Source: Henriciella sp. (GTDB lineage Bacteria; Pseudomonadota; Alphaproteobacteria; Caulobacterales; Hyphomonadaceae). Taken from it: 64,000 bases of DNA. The notes under the pieces are model-generated. The model did not search any database, was not told the DNA's origin, and saw nothing but the letters and a program-made list of their open reading frames with translations. Numbering within the stretch: position 1 is the first letter of the stretch; the number at the start of each line of letters is the position of its first letter. The stretch spans positions 1 through 64,000 of the forward strand of contig NZ_JAPYPG010000003.1 in the NCBI RefSeq assembly GCF_029937755.1. Reading direction: 5' to 3'. Position numbers and translations under genes: made by a program. Positions 9,301 to 17,559 of this stretch are shown here, in pieces.

Positions 9301-9560
9301 AGACAGATCTGTAATTTCCCATAATATTGATTATGCAATCTTTTGGGCATTCCTCAAAATGCGCTTTCCTGACCTTGTATGGCTGTAATTTGGAACTCAC
9401 CGGGTCACCGACAGCATCATCATGCAGCGCGCTTTTTGTGTCTTCCCCCAGCCATTTGATGCCCTCTCCCCTGCCGAAGCCTGAATCCGCTGTTAACCTG
9501 CGCGACGCGGAGCGCTAGGTCATGTTGCGTGACCTTATCCAGACACGAGGACAAGACTTC
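9301..9560. other. Intergenic region before mazG
   Basis: About 260 bases without a convincing gene. It starts with a perfect palindrome ACAGATCTGT (9302-9311) just after the MBL gene stop and an AT-rich stretch near 9318-9340 that could hold a promoter for mazG. Short frames on both strands here look like chance. Confidence 0.35.
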
Positions 9561-10364
9561 ATGCCCCCTTCCCCCTCTTCCGAGTTCGAGCGGCTGAAAG
9601 ACATCATGGCAAAGCTGCGCGATCCTGAGGGCGGCTGCCCCTGGGATCTCGAACAGGATTTCGCCTCCATCGCGCCCTACACAATCGAGGAAGCCTATGA
9701 AGTCGCCGACGCGATCGAACGCTCCGATTTCGACGAACTGCGTGACGAACTGGGCGATCTTCTGCTTCAGGTCGTTTTCCATAGCCAGATGGCCTCGGAG
9801 GCCGGTCACTTTGGCATCGAGGATGTGGCGCGGGCAAGCAATGACAAGATGATCCGGCGCCATCCGCATGTGTTTGACAAGGCAGATGGCCGCGACTCCG
9901 ATGGCCAGACGGCCGCGTGGGAAGAAATCAAGGCCAAGGAAAGGGCCCAGAAGCAAGGCAAGGATGCGCCTTCATCGGCGCTCGATGGTGTCGCCAAAGC
10001 CCTGCCGGCGCTGATGCGCGCGGAGAAACTGCAGAAACGCGCCGCCCGAACCGGCTTCGACTGGACCGAGCCGGCCGATATTCTCGACAAGCTGGACGAA
10101 GAGACGGAAGAGGTCACGCAAGCCATCGCTTCCGGCAATCTCGACGACATCGAGGATGAGATCGGCGACCTGCTTTTCGTGGCGGCCAATCTGGCGCGCC
10201 GCTTCAAGCTTGATCCGGAAATTGCCTTACGGCGGGCCAATGGCAAGTTCGAGCGCCGCTTCAGGGCCATGGAACTCCTTGCCGCGAGCCGTGGTGAGGT
10301 TTTTTCAGACCTCTCCCCTGAACAGCAGGAATCTCTATGGCGGGACGTGAAATCCGAGGAATAG
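9561..10364 (+). CDS. mazG: Nucleoside triphosphate pyrophosphohydrolase
   Basis: A 267-residue all-alpha pyrophosphatase of the full-length two-domain MazG type. It hydrolyses NTPs and dNTPs to monophosphates. The N-terminal domain carries EEAYEVADAIE with DELGDLLLQVVFHS, and the C-terminal repeat carries EETEEVTQAI with DEIGDLLFVAANLARR, the Mg-binding EExxE/ExxD pattern. The conserved CPWDLEQDF lies near the N-terminus. The frame is open to an ATG at 9522, but GAGG at 9547-9550 fits the ATG at 9561 and the family begins about there. It converges on the large AsmA-like gene with a 10-base gap. Confidence 0.93.
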   Translation: MPPSPSSEFERLKDIMAKLRDPEGGCPWDLEQDFASIAPYTIEEAYEVADAIERSDFDELRDELGDLLLQVVFHSQMASEAGHFGIEDVARASNDKMIRRHPHVFDKADGRDSDGQTAAWEEIKAKERAQKQGKDAPSSALDGVAKALPALMRAEKLQKRAARTGFDWTEPADILDKLDEETEEVTQAIASGNLDDIEDEIGDLLFVAANLARRFKLDPEIALRRANGKFERRFRAMELLAASRGEVFSDLSPEQQESLWRDVKSEE

Positions 10365-10374
10365 TGCCGCGCGA

Positions 10375-13300
10375 CTAGTTGTTCGAAGCCGAGCCGGGGG
10401 CCGAAGGAATGAACTCGGCATCCGGCATTGGTGGCGCCGGTGGCGTGCGGTTCGGGTCGGTTGGCAGGCTGTCGGGAATCGACGTGTCTGCCGGGTTCTC
10501 GAAAATCCGCCGCAGGATGCCTGGTGTAACCGCCGAGAGCGGATTTACAGCAACCTGAGCCCGGTCAAGCGTGCCGCGGACTGAATAGGTCAGCGAGAAT
10601 ATTCCTTCGCCATCGCGGCCGACAAAAAGATCGCCGATGATCGGCACGCCGCCCAGCATGGAGTTCATGCCAAAGCTCGGCACAAGAACGCCGCTCACGC
10701 GGATTTCATCATTCGATTGCCCCAGCCAGCCATTCAGCGTCAGGCCTAGCGCCGGGCCATTTGCCGTGGCGCCATCAATGATGAAACGATCCCCTGCCAG
10801 CGTGATGGGAATGCGAACATCGGTGAACAACACCCCATCACCCGCCAGCGTGTCAGAAAGCCCCCTCAAGGAGGCCAGCGACAGAACCTGCGTCAGGAGA
10901 GGCGCATCCCGCATCCGCACATTTTCCAGCTCCATATTGAGCCGTGCCGGTGAATCACCCCGGGCAAGCTGACCACTGAGGATCATTGAGCCACCCGACA
11001 GGAAATCCTGGTCCAGCAAGGCTCGCATGATGAAACCAGCGTCATCACTTTGCAGTCGCAGGCGTGCGGGGTTCTCGACGGTCGGCCCGGTATATGTGGC
11101 GACGAGCGAGCCACTTCCCGTTTCAATATCCCCGCGCGCGATAACTTCCTTCACCCCTGCGCGGGTGCTTTCGAAACGGAGGGTTGCGTCGGTCAGGTCA
11201 AGTGCCTGGCGCAGACGCAAGGTCGTGATGTCGGCATCGAGCTCGATCGGTATGCTGAAACCGCTGGCGCCGCCAACATCACCGAAATCGCCGAAAAACG
11301 CGCTGAGGTCCAGGAAATCGCCCGTCAGCATACTCTTGAAGGTATTGTCCGGCTGGCGTTCGATGCTACCGCCAACATCGATGAAGTCCTCGACATAGGC
11401 CTCACGGACATCAAGCTTCTGGAGCTGGCCATTCGTGGACAGGCGAACGTCACCGTCAAACCGGGCGGTCTGGCTGCGGAACTGGAATGTTGATTCCGTC
11501 ATGCTGGCGCCTTCGCCATATGACAGCGTGGCCCGCGCGGCCTCTCCAGCCGGCTTGATCCAGCCAAGCTCGGAAACATCCACACGCGATTGCTGGAGGT
11601 CAAAGCTCACATCAAGACTTCTCACGCCGGAGCCTGCGACCAGTGCCTGCACCTCGACCGGAATATCGCCACTAACATAGGCGCGCCCGACCACACCGAA
11701 CCGGTTCAGGAAGTCCGGAGAGATGAAAGAGCTCGCTGAAAGCGTGGCCGGTGCACCATCATCATCGAGGTCGTCTCGCCAGGTGAACTGGACGGGCGCG
11801 GGCCCAAGGTCGCCAAAGCCGGTCAGAACCAGACGGGCGTCCGAAAGCTGGATATCAACCTCGCCATTCACCAGGTCCAGGCCTGGCAAAGCATTTGCGA
11901 GCCCGGCATCCGTCACTTTGCCGGTGAGCGTGATGTCATACTCATCATCCTCGATTTCGTTCCGGACAGGCATGAACATCTCGAATCGCATCGAGGCGTT
12001 TCCTGAAAAGCGTTCGGGGTCGAGTTCGTCGCCCTCATCGTCTTCGATCAGGCCGGAATTGACGAGGTTCCGCATGGCATCCACCAGAGGGCCGGCACCT
12101 TTCGCATAGACCCGCATGCGGTCTTCCTTGGAATCGAACCGTGGAATTGTGACGCTGCCATCGTTCAGCGGCCAGCCACCATATTCGCCGCTATTGAGCT
12201 GGACCGAGAAGCCGTTACCGGTCAGCCGTCCCGTCCCGCTCCCCTGGGTGATTGGCGGCAGATCGTTCATGAACTTGACGTGCGCATCCTCCACATAAAA
12301 GCGCACTTCCAGATCCTCATCGCGGAAATACCCGTTCTGGATACTATCCGGTGACAGGTCGAGCCGGACACTCGCTGCCGTCGCCGTGGCGCTGTTGATC
12401 CGCTCGACAGCGAAGTTTCGCGCACTTGAGCCGAGCGTTCGCGGCCAGAACCTCAGGGCGAGTTCTTTTGGCAGGTCGCCTTCGAGCTCTGCCTCCAGCT
12501 TGACGGCCAGCGGGAGCTGTTGCTCGCTGGCATCAGGGCGCGGTTCGATCTGCGCCTCACCCCGGACAACGGCATCGCGAACATTAAAGCTGAATGCCTC
12601 GACGGTGGCGAGCTGGTCCTCGAGATCGAGTGTCCCCTTTGCGGAAATATTTTCGAACTCCCATGGCTCGGGGAAATATGGCGTCAGGTCGAGCCGGACC
12701 TTTTCGGACTGGAGATCGAAAGCAGAATTTTCGTCCTCGGAGCGCGGCTGACTGACAGTTCCGGTCCACCGCCCGGTCAGACGGCGCGAAGCAACGTCCA
12801 GATCTGTAATCGTCAAGACGTCGCTTGCCGGGTCGTATGTCGTGTCAAAAACAAGCGAATCGACCTCCTGCGGCCGGTCCGCGAAAATGACTTCGCCCGC
12901 CTCGGCTTCCGCTGACAGTGACACTTCGCTCAGTCCGGTGCCCGCTTCAAAGGTGATTCCCAAGCCTATATCAGCCGGGAAACCGCTGATCTTGTCCTCA
13001 AACGTCCCAAGACGCGCAGCCAGATCCCCGACACTCCACTCAAACAGATCGAGACGGAGTGAGAGCGCTTCATAATCAACCGGGACACCGAGCTTAGCCT
13101 CGATATCGCCAGGCAGCCCCAGGCCCGTGCCGCTACCTGCAAGCTGAACGAACAGCCCCTCTTCATTTCGCTCCATCGCGCCGGAGGCATTCGTCATCTC
13201 GCCGATAAGGGAATCGTCGGCGGCATGAAATCGCAGGTCCATCCGTTCGAACGAGGCCGCCTCAAGTGTTCCTTCCTGTCGTGTGGTCTCAAGGCCAGCC

Positions 13301-13803
13301 AGGATGTCGCCGAGGACACGGTTCATCAGCTGCAACCAGCCATCAACCGTTTGAGGGAGTTCCCGTGCTTCGAATTCGGGAAGCGGTTCACCGGCAAAGG
13401 TCCACAGGGTCGGCGTCACATTGCGCACATTGACCCAGCCATCGCGCAATTCAGTGCGCAGAATCTCCGTCCGGCCGAAGAATAACGAGCCCGCATCCAG
13501 TGTGATAAGGGCCTGTGAAGCCCTTGCGGCAATATTTCCGTCATCATCAGCCAGCGATAGATTGTCCGCCGAGACAATCATTCGGCGGTCCGCAGGCGAC
13601 CATTGAAGTGTGAGCTGCTCGATCTCGATGTCTCGGCCATTGCGTGCTTCTTCGAGGGCGCGCTCGACATCATTCTTGAACATGTTGAGCTCGACCGGCC
13701 CCTGGGCGAGCATGAAGGCAAGGGTTACGACGGCCGCGACGGCCAGGAGCAAAACGCCGCCCAGCAATTCGAATGTTACGACAGTGGCAGTCTGTCTGAC
13801 CAA
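10375..13803 (-). CDS. AsmA/YhdP-like envelope protein (DUF3971 and AsmA C-terminal type)
   Basis: A very long (1142-residue) protein with one N-terminal membrane helix (about 10-34) and otherwise periplasmic beta-rich repeats. The region from about 60 fits DUF3971, and the C-terminal third (SMLGGVPIIGDLFVGRDGEGIFSLTY) is the AsmA-like end typical of YhdP/TamB-like bridge proteins, which are thought to move phospholipid between membranes. It ends in a Pro-rich tail. The start is a TTG at 13803 with GAGGA nine bases upstream. The gene stands alone, divergent from bcp with 75 bases between. Assignment to the YhdP group is from architecture. Confidence 0.82.
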   Translation of the reverse strand: MVRQTATVVTFELLGGVLLLAVAAVVTLAFMLAQGPVELNMFKNDVERALEEARNGRDIEIEQLTLQWSPADRRMIVSADNLSLADDDGNIAARASQALITLDAGSLFFGRTEILRTELRDGWVNVRNVTPTLWTFAGEPLPEFEARELPQTVDGWLQLMNRVLGDILAGLETTRQEGTLEAASFERMDLRFHAADDSLIGEMTNASGAMERNEEGLFVQLAGSGTGLGLPGDIEAKLGVPVDYEALSLRLDLFEWSVGDLAARLGTFEDKISGFPADIGLGITFEAGTGLSEVSLSAEAEAGEVIFADRPQEVDSLVFDTTYDPASDVLTITDLDVASRRLTGRWTGTVSQPRSEDENSAFDLQSEKVRLDLTPYFPEPWEFENISAKGTLDLEDQLATVEAFSFNVRDAVVRGEAQIEPRPDASEQQLPLAVKLEAELEGDLPKELALRFWPRTLGSSARNFAVERINSATATAASVRLDLSPDSIQNGYFRDEDLEVRFYVEDAHVKFMNDLPPITQGSGTGRLTGNGFSVQLNSGEYGGWPLNDGSVTIPRFDSKEDRMRVYAKGAGPLVDAMRNLVNSGLIEDDEGDELDPERFSGNASMRFEMFMPVRNEIEDDEYDITLTGKVTDAGLANALPGLDLVNGEVDIQLSDARLVLTGFGDLGPAPVQFTWRDDLDDDGAPATLSASSFISPDFLNRFGVVGRAYVSGDIPVEVQALVAGSGVRSLDVSFDLQQSRVDVSELGWIKPAGEAARATLSYGEGASMTESTFQFRSQTARFDGDVRLSTNGQLQKLDVREAYVEDFIDVGGSIERQPDNTFKSMLTGDFLDLSAFFGDFGDVGGASGFSIPIELDADITTLRLRQALDLTDATLRFESTRAGVKEVIARGDIETGSGSLVATYTGPTVENPARLRLQSDDAGFIMRALLDQDFLSGGSMILSGQLARGDSPARLNMELENVRMRDAPLLTQVLSLASLRGLSDTLAGDGVLFTDVRIPITLAGDRFIIDGATANGPALGLTLNGWLGQSNDEIRVSGVLVPSFGMNSMLGGVPIIGDLFVGRDGEGIFSLTYSVRGTLDRAQVAVNPLSAVTPGILRRIFENPADTSIPDSLPTDPNRTPPAPPMPDAEFIPSAPGSASNN

Positions 13804-13878
13804 GTCCTGTTGTCCTCTTTTGCCTTGTGCCCGTAAAGACTACGCCCCTAATGAAGCAGAAATAGGACGTTTGAACAC

Positions 13879-14340
13879 ATGACTGCAGCGATCAAGCCCG
13901 GCGATTCCTGCCCATCAATTACACTCCCCGTCTCGGATGGAAGCCAGACACAGATTCCCCCGGCAAACGGAAGAGGCCTGGTCCTGTTTTTCTATCCAAA
14001 GGACAACACGCCTGGCTGCACAACTGAAGCCAAGGCTTTCAGCGGCCTGAAGGCGGCCTTTGATGCGAAGGGATATGATATTCTGGGCGTATCACGTGAT
14101 AGCCTGGCATCGCATCAGAAATTCATCGAAAAACAAGCGCTTGAAATTCCCCTCGCGAGTGATGAGGACGGCAAGGCCTGTGAGGCGTTTGGCGTCTGGG
14201 TGGAGAAGAAGATGTATGGGCGCACCTTCATGGGAATCGAGCGCTCGACATTCCTGATTGGCGCTGATGGTGACATCAAGCAGGTCTGGCGCAAGGTTCG
14301 GGTCAAGGACCACGCGGAAACAGTGCTGAAGGAAATCTAG
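13879..14340 (+). CDS. bcp: Thioredoxin-dependent peroxiredoxin, Bcp type
   Basis: A 153-residue peroxiredoxin that reduces hydroperoxides. The peroxidatic cysteine is Cys47 in FFYPKDNTPGCTTEA. The resolving cysteine found five residues later in E. coli Bcp is replaced by Lys52, so it acts either as a 1-Cys enzyme or with the distant cysteine in DEDGKACEAFG. Other conserved parts are ILGVSRDSLASH and RSTFLIG. It is a single-gene unit; the following 200 bases hold the control region of the M23-bactofilin operon. Confidence 0.93.
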   Translation: MTAAIKPGDSCPSITLPVSDGSQTQIPPANGRGLVLFFYPKDNTPGCTTEAKAFSGLKAAFDAKGYDILGVSRDSLASHQKFIEKQALEIPLASDEDGKACEAFGVWVEKKMYGRTFMGIERSTFLIGADGDIKQVWRKVRVKDHAETVLKEI

Positions 14341-14388
14341 GCGGATCACACGTCTTGCAGCTGATATATCAGCCGCAAATACCGCTTA

Positions 14389-14403
14389 TTAAGCGAGATT
14401 TTA
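14389..14403 (+). promoter_or_regulatory. Possible CtrA-like half-conserved site
   Basis: TTAA, seven bases, TTTA at 14389-14403, one mismatch from the TTAA-N7-TTAA consensus bound by CtrA in Caulobacter and relatives. It is about 145 bases upstream of the M23 peptidase start. An AT-rich 15-mer of this quality can occur by chance, so the call is tentative. Confidence 0.25.
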
Positions 14404-14474
14404 CTAAGCTGTGCAAAAAGTCAGGCGAAAAATGGGATCAGCCCCTTTCCGCGACACGCCGAATTAGGTTACTA

Positions 14475-14504
14475 CTTAAGTGTGTTGGGGGAGCAACACT
14501 TAAG
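14475..14504. repeat. Palindrome upstream of M23-bactofilin operon
   Basis: Left arm CTTAAGTGTGTTG and right arm CAACACTTAAG form an 11-bp inverted repeat with a 2-base bulge around GGGGAG. A short ACTTTT follows on the plus strand. It may be an operator about 45 bases before the M23 start, or a weak terminator for bcp. Its distance from bcp (135 bases) makes me lean to a regulatory site or 5' leader hairpin. Confidence 0.5.
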
Positions 14505-14547
14505 ACTTTTCGTAGTCCGTTAGAGTAACGAGGGTAGGCGCAACACC

Positions 14548-15774
14548 ATGAAGAAAAAGACGATGAAGGTTCGCGAACTTTTCAGTCGCCTGTTTCCCGA
14601 GCGTCAGATCTACCATCGCAGCGGCGGTACCGTCCGCTACTTCACGATCTCCCCTTCTCAACAAGCCGTTCTTGCTGCAGCAGTTGCCGCAGCTGTCGGC
14701 TGGTCCCTCTTCGCGACAGCTAATCTGGTCTTTCTCCCGAAGCAGACATCGGTCACCGGAAGTCAGTATGAAATCGACAAATATGAGCGCTGGGTACAGG
14801 AGCTTCGTGCCCGTGATGCGCTTTCGCGCTCCCAGCTGGTCGAGCGCACCGAAGCTTTCCAGGAAGCTACGGTTAATTTCGAACGCCGCCACCAGACACT
14901 GGAAGTTCTTCTCACCGCTTTGAAAAATGGCGGTGAACTCGAAGCTGCTGCGCTTCGTGGTGATGATGCTCCCCTCCTCGTCAACGCCTCCATCGATGAA
15001 GCTGACCGTCGTCAGTCGCGCCCGTCTGAGAGCAGCGGCACGAATGCCGCCGATGTCGGCCTGCGTGGCCAGATCGGTGATATCCAGGAAGAACAGCAGG
15101 CCTTTCTTAATGAGGTCGAGGAAATCGCCGTTGAGCGCGCCGAGGCCGCTCGCGGGGTTCTGCGCCTGACGGCAGTGGGCGCCAACCGTATCGAGAACAC
15201 TCGCGAAATGGGTGGCCCGCTAATCGAATTTGCGAGCCTCGCTCGTGGCGAATTTGAGAGCCCCGAGGAAGCCGCCTTTGCCGAACGCGTCGCACAAGTC
15301 GCGGCACGCATGGAAGAAGCACGCTATTATCAGGAAGTTGTCGACAACCTGCCACTGGCTGGCCCGGTTGGCGTTCCGTGGCGTGTGACATCGAATTACG
15401 GCCTGCGGGTCGATCCTTTCAACAAGCGTCCCGGCTGGCATAATGGTATCGACATTGGCGCATACTGGAACGCGCCGATCACGGCGACCGGCCCTGGCAT
15501 TGTCAGCTTTGCCGGCACCAAATCCGGGTATGGCCGTATCGTTGAGATTGACCACGGTCATGGCTTCAAGTCGCGCTACGGGCACATGAAGCGGCTCAAT
15601 GTCAAAAAAGGTGAGTCTGTTGCCATTGGCGATGTCGTAGGCGCCATGGGTTCAACAGGTCGCAGCACGGGCCCACACCTTCACTACGAAGTGTGGTTCA
15701 ACGGCAAACCCTACGATCCAGTAGATTTTCTGAAGGCGGGTAAACATGTTCACGAAGACCAAAGACAACAGTGA
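14548..15774 (+). CDS. M23-family LytM-type peptidoglycan endopeptidase
   Basis: A 408-residue inner-membrane-anchored protein with a basic cytoplasmic N-terminus, one membrane helix (about 38-60), a long coiled-coil periplasmic region (about 70-260) and a C-terminal LytM domain (about 275-395). The zinc-binding elements are complete: WHNGIDIG (HxxxD), RYGHM and PHLHYEVW (HxH), so it is probably an active DD-endopeptidase and not a degenerate EnvC/NlpD type. It overlaps the bactofilin gene by 29 bases. M23-bactofilin pairs occur widely in bacteria, where the bactofilin scaffold positions the peptidase for local wall growth. Confidence 0.92.
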   Translation: MKKKTMKVRELFSRLFPERQIYHRSGGTVRYFTISPSQQAVLAAAVAAAVGWSLFATANLVFLPKQTSVTGSQYEIDKYERWVQELRARDALSRSQLVERTEAFQEATVNFERRHQTLEVLLTALKNGGELEAAALRGDDAPLLVNASIDEADRRQSRPSESSGTNAADVGLRGQIGDIQEEQQAFLNEVEEIAVERAEAARGVLRLTAVGANRIENTREMGGPLIEFASLARGEFESPEEAAFAERVAQVAARMEEARYYQEVVDNLPLAGPVGVPWRVTSNYGLRVDPFNKRPGWHNGIDIGAYWNAPITATGPGIVSFAGTKSGYGRIVEIDHGHGFKSRYGHMKRLNVKKGESVAIGDVVGAMGSTGRSTGPHLHYEVWFNGKPYDPVDFLKAGKHVHEDQRQQ

Positions 15775-16300
15775 CGCAACGGCATCCAGCGTGAATCCAG
15801 CGCAAGACGCCGTTAAAGGCGCAGCCAACAAGCCAACGGCCCGGTCAGCCGCATCGATCATCTGTGGCGACATGGAGATCCACGGCTCGATCACCTCGGA
15901 AGGCGCGCTTCAGATCGATGGTCTGGTCGATGGCGATGTCGCAGCAGCTGACATCACGATCGGTGCAAGCGGCACGGTCATCGGCGAAGTCAAAGCCGAA
16001 GCCGTCAAGGTCAAAGGCGAAGTTCGCGGCTCGATCCGCGCTCGCAAAGTCGAGCTGGAAACCGGCGCAAAGGTTCACGGCGACATCCTGCACTCCTCGC
16101 TCAGCATTCAGCCGAATGCGATCTTCGAGGGCCAAGTCAAGCATGACCAGGATCCACTCAAAGACTCCGCGCCAAAACCGGCCAACACAGACAAGCCCGC
16201 AAGCAAGCCGGCTGAGAGCGACGCCAAGAGCACCTCTTCCGCTCAGCCCTCCACCGGTGGCGTGCACAACTTTGCACCCGGCTCCTCGGCTCTTTCCTGA
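15746..16300 (+). CDS. Bactofilin (polymer-forming cytoskeletal protein)
   Basis: A 184-residue protein with a central right-handed beta-helix bactofilin domain (about 33-135), visible as repeating hexapeptide-like turns such as GDMEIHGSITSEGALQIDGLVDGDV and VKVKGEVRGSIRARKVELETGAKVHGDI. Both tails are disordered, and the C-terminal tail is rich in Pro, Lys and Ser. Bactofilins polymerise without nucleotide into membrane-bound filaments; in Caulobacter they recruit PBPs to the stalk base. The start lies inside the end of the M23 gene, which implies co-expression. A strong hairpin terminator follows at 16329. Confidence 0.93.
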   Translation: MFTKTKDNSDATASSVNPAQDAVKGAANKPTARSAASIICGDMEIHGSITSEGALQIDGLVDGDVAAADITIGASGTVIGEVKAEAVKVKGEVRGSIRARKVELETGAKVHGDILHSSLSIQPNAIFEGQVKHDQDPLKDSAPKPANTDKPASKPAESDAKSTSSAQPSTGGVHNFAPGSSALS

Positions 16301-16328
16301 GACCCCTGCCCCATTGGCCAATGATTAG

Positions 16329-16367
16329 AAAAGGCCGCTTCCCGATCGGGAGGCGGCCTTTTTCTTT
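16329..16367. terminator. Bidirectional rho-independent terminator (bactofilin / prfB)
   Basis: AAAGGCCGC (16330-16338) pairs with GCGGCCTTT (16353-16361) around an inner TCCCGATCGGGA, followed by TTTTTCTTT on the plus strand and flanked by A runs that act as T runs on the minus strand. It lies between the convergent bactofilin and prfB genes. Confidence 0.9.
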
Positions 16368-16385
16368 ATTGGAATAACATCGAGG

Positions 16386-17499
16386 CTAAGCGGCCGATTC
16401 CGCATCACCGATGACGGAGTGCGCCAGGGCGGCACTGAGGAAGGCGTCGAGATCGCCGTCAAGGACGCCGGACGTATCGGACGTCTCGTGGTTGGTTCGC
16501 AGGTCTTTCACGAGCTGATATGGCTGAAGCACGTAAGACCGTATCTGGTGGCCCCAGCCGATCTCCGATTTGGATTCGTGACTGTCCTGAGCCGCGTCGC
16601 GCCGCTTCTGCAGTTCCAGTTCGTAGAGTTTGGAGCGAAGCATTTCCCACGCCTTGGCCCGGTTCTGGTGCTGTGAGCGCCCGGCCTGGCAGGCGACCAC
16701 GATCCCCGTCGGATCATGGGTCAAGCGCACCGCGGAATCTGTCTTGTTGACGTGCTGGCCCCCTGCCCCCGAGGAACGGTAGGTATCCGTGCGCACATCC
16801 GAGGGATCGATCTCGACTTCGATCGACTCGTCGATCACCGGGGACACGTTCACCGAAGCAAAGGATGTGTGGCGCCGGGCCGATGAATCGTAAGGCGATA
16901 TCCGCACAAGGCGGTGCACGCCATTTTCGGATTTCAGCCATCCATAAGCGTTGTGGCCCGAGATCAGGAGGGTTGCCGATTTGATGCCGGCTTCATCGCC
17001 GTCATGCGCGTCGACTTCTTCAACCTTGTAGCCATTGGCTTCAGCCCAGCGGACATACATGCGACGAAGCATGGAGGCCCAGTCCTGACTTTCTGTTCCG
17101 CCCGCGCCGGCATTGATCTGCAGGTAACAGTCATTGGCGTCGGCTTCTCCGGAAAGCAGCGCCTGAAGCTCGGCTTTGGCCGCCTTTTCGCGGGTCGCGT
17201 TCAGGGAGGCCTGAACGTCGGCGACCATATCCTCGTCGCCCTCCGACAGTTCATAGAGTTCCAGCCCGTCCTCAGCTTCCTTTTCGAGGTCGAGCACCGT
17301 CTTGATGCCCTCCTCCAGCCGCTGGCGTTCCGCCATCAGCTTGCGGGCCTGCTCAGGGTCGTTCCAGAAGTCCGGTTGTTCTGAGAGCGCGTTCAGCTCG
17401 TCGAGACGTTTTTCAGCGACGTCCCAGTCAAAGACGCCTCCTCAGCAGCTCTGCAGACTGCTGGATTTCGTCAACAAGGGTCTTGATGTCCGTGGACAT
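16386..17499 (-). CDS. prfB: Peptide chain release factor 2, with programmed +1 frameshift
   Basis: RF2 releases proteins at UGA and UAA. The main frame shows the stop-recognition tripeptide SPF-equivalent region and the universally conserved GGQ in [17 protein letters not shown], plus [12 protein letters not shown] simple ORF call starts at 17336, too short for RF2. On the minus strand an ATG at 17499 opens 23 codons ([20 protein letters not shown]...), then CTT-TGA-C at 17433-17427; a +1 shift there joins the main frame at [11 protein letters not shown]. This is the classic autoregulatory site: low RF2 favours the shift. The full product is about 370 residues. The gene belongs to the conserved cluster with PBP1A, amidase and rne. 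Confidence 0.95.
17427..17442 (-). promoter_or_regulatory. prfB programmed frameshift signal
   Basis: On the minus strand, AGGAGG (17442-17437) stands three bases before CTTTGAC (17433-17427), as in the E. coli prfB recoding site. The SD-like hexamer pairs with 16S rRNA inside the ribosome and drives the slip from CUU to UUU while UGA awaits RF2. Confidence 0.95.
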
Positions 17500-17559
17500 G
17501 AGATTGCTCAATTCCTTTTGAATTACGGGGTCTTGCGATGCCGAAAACTGTCGCGCTCG

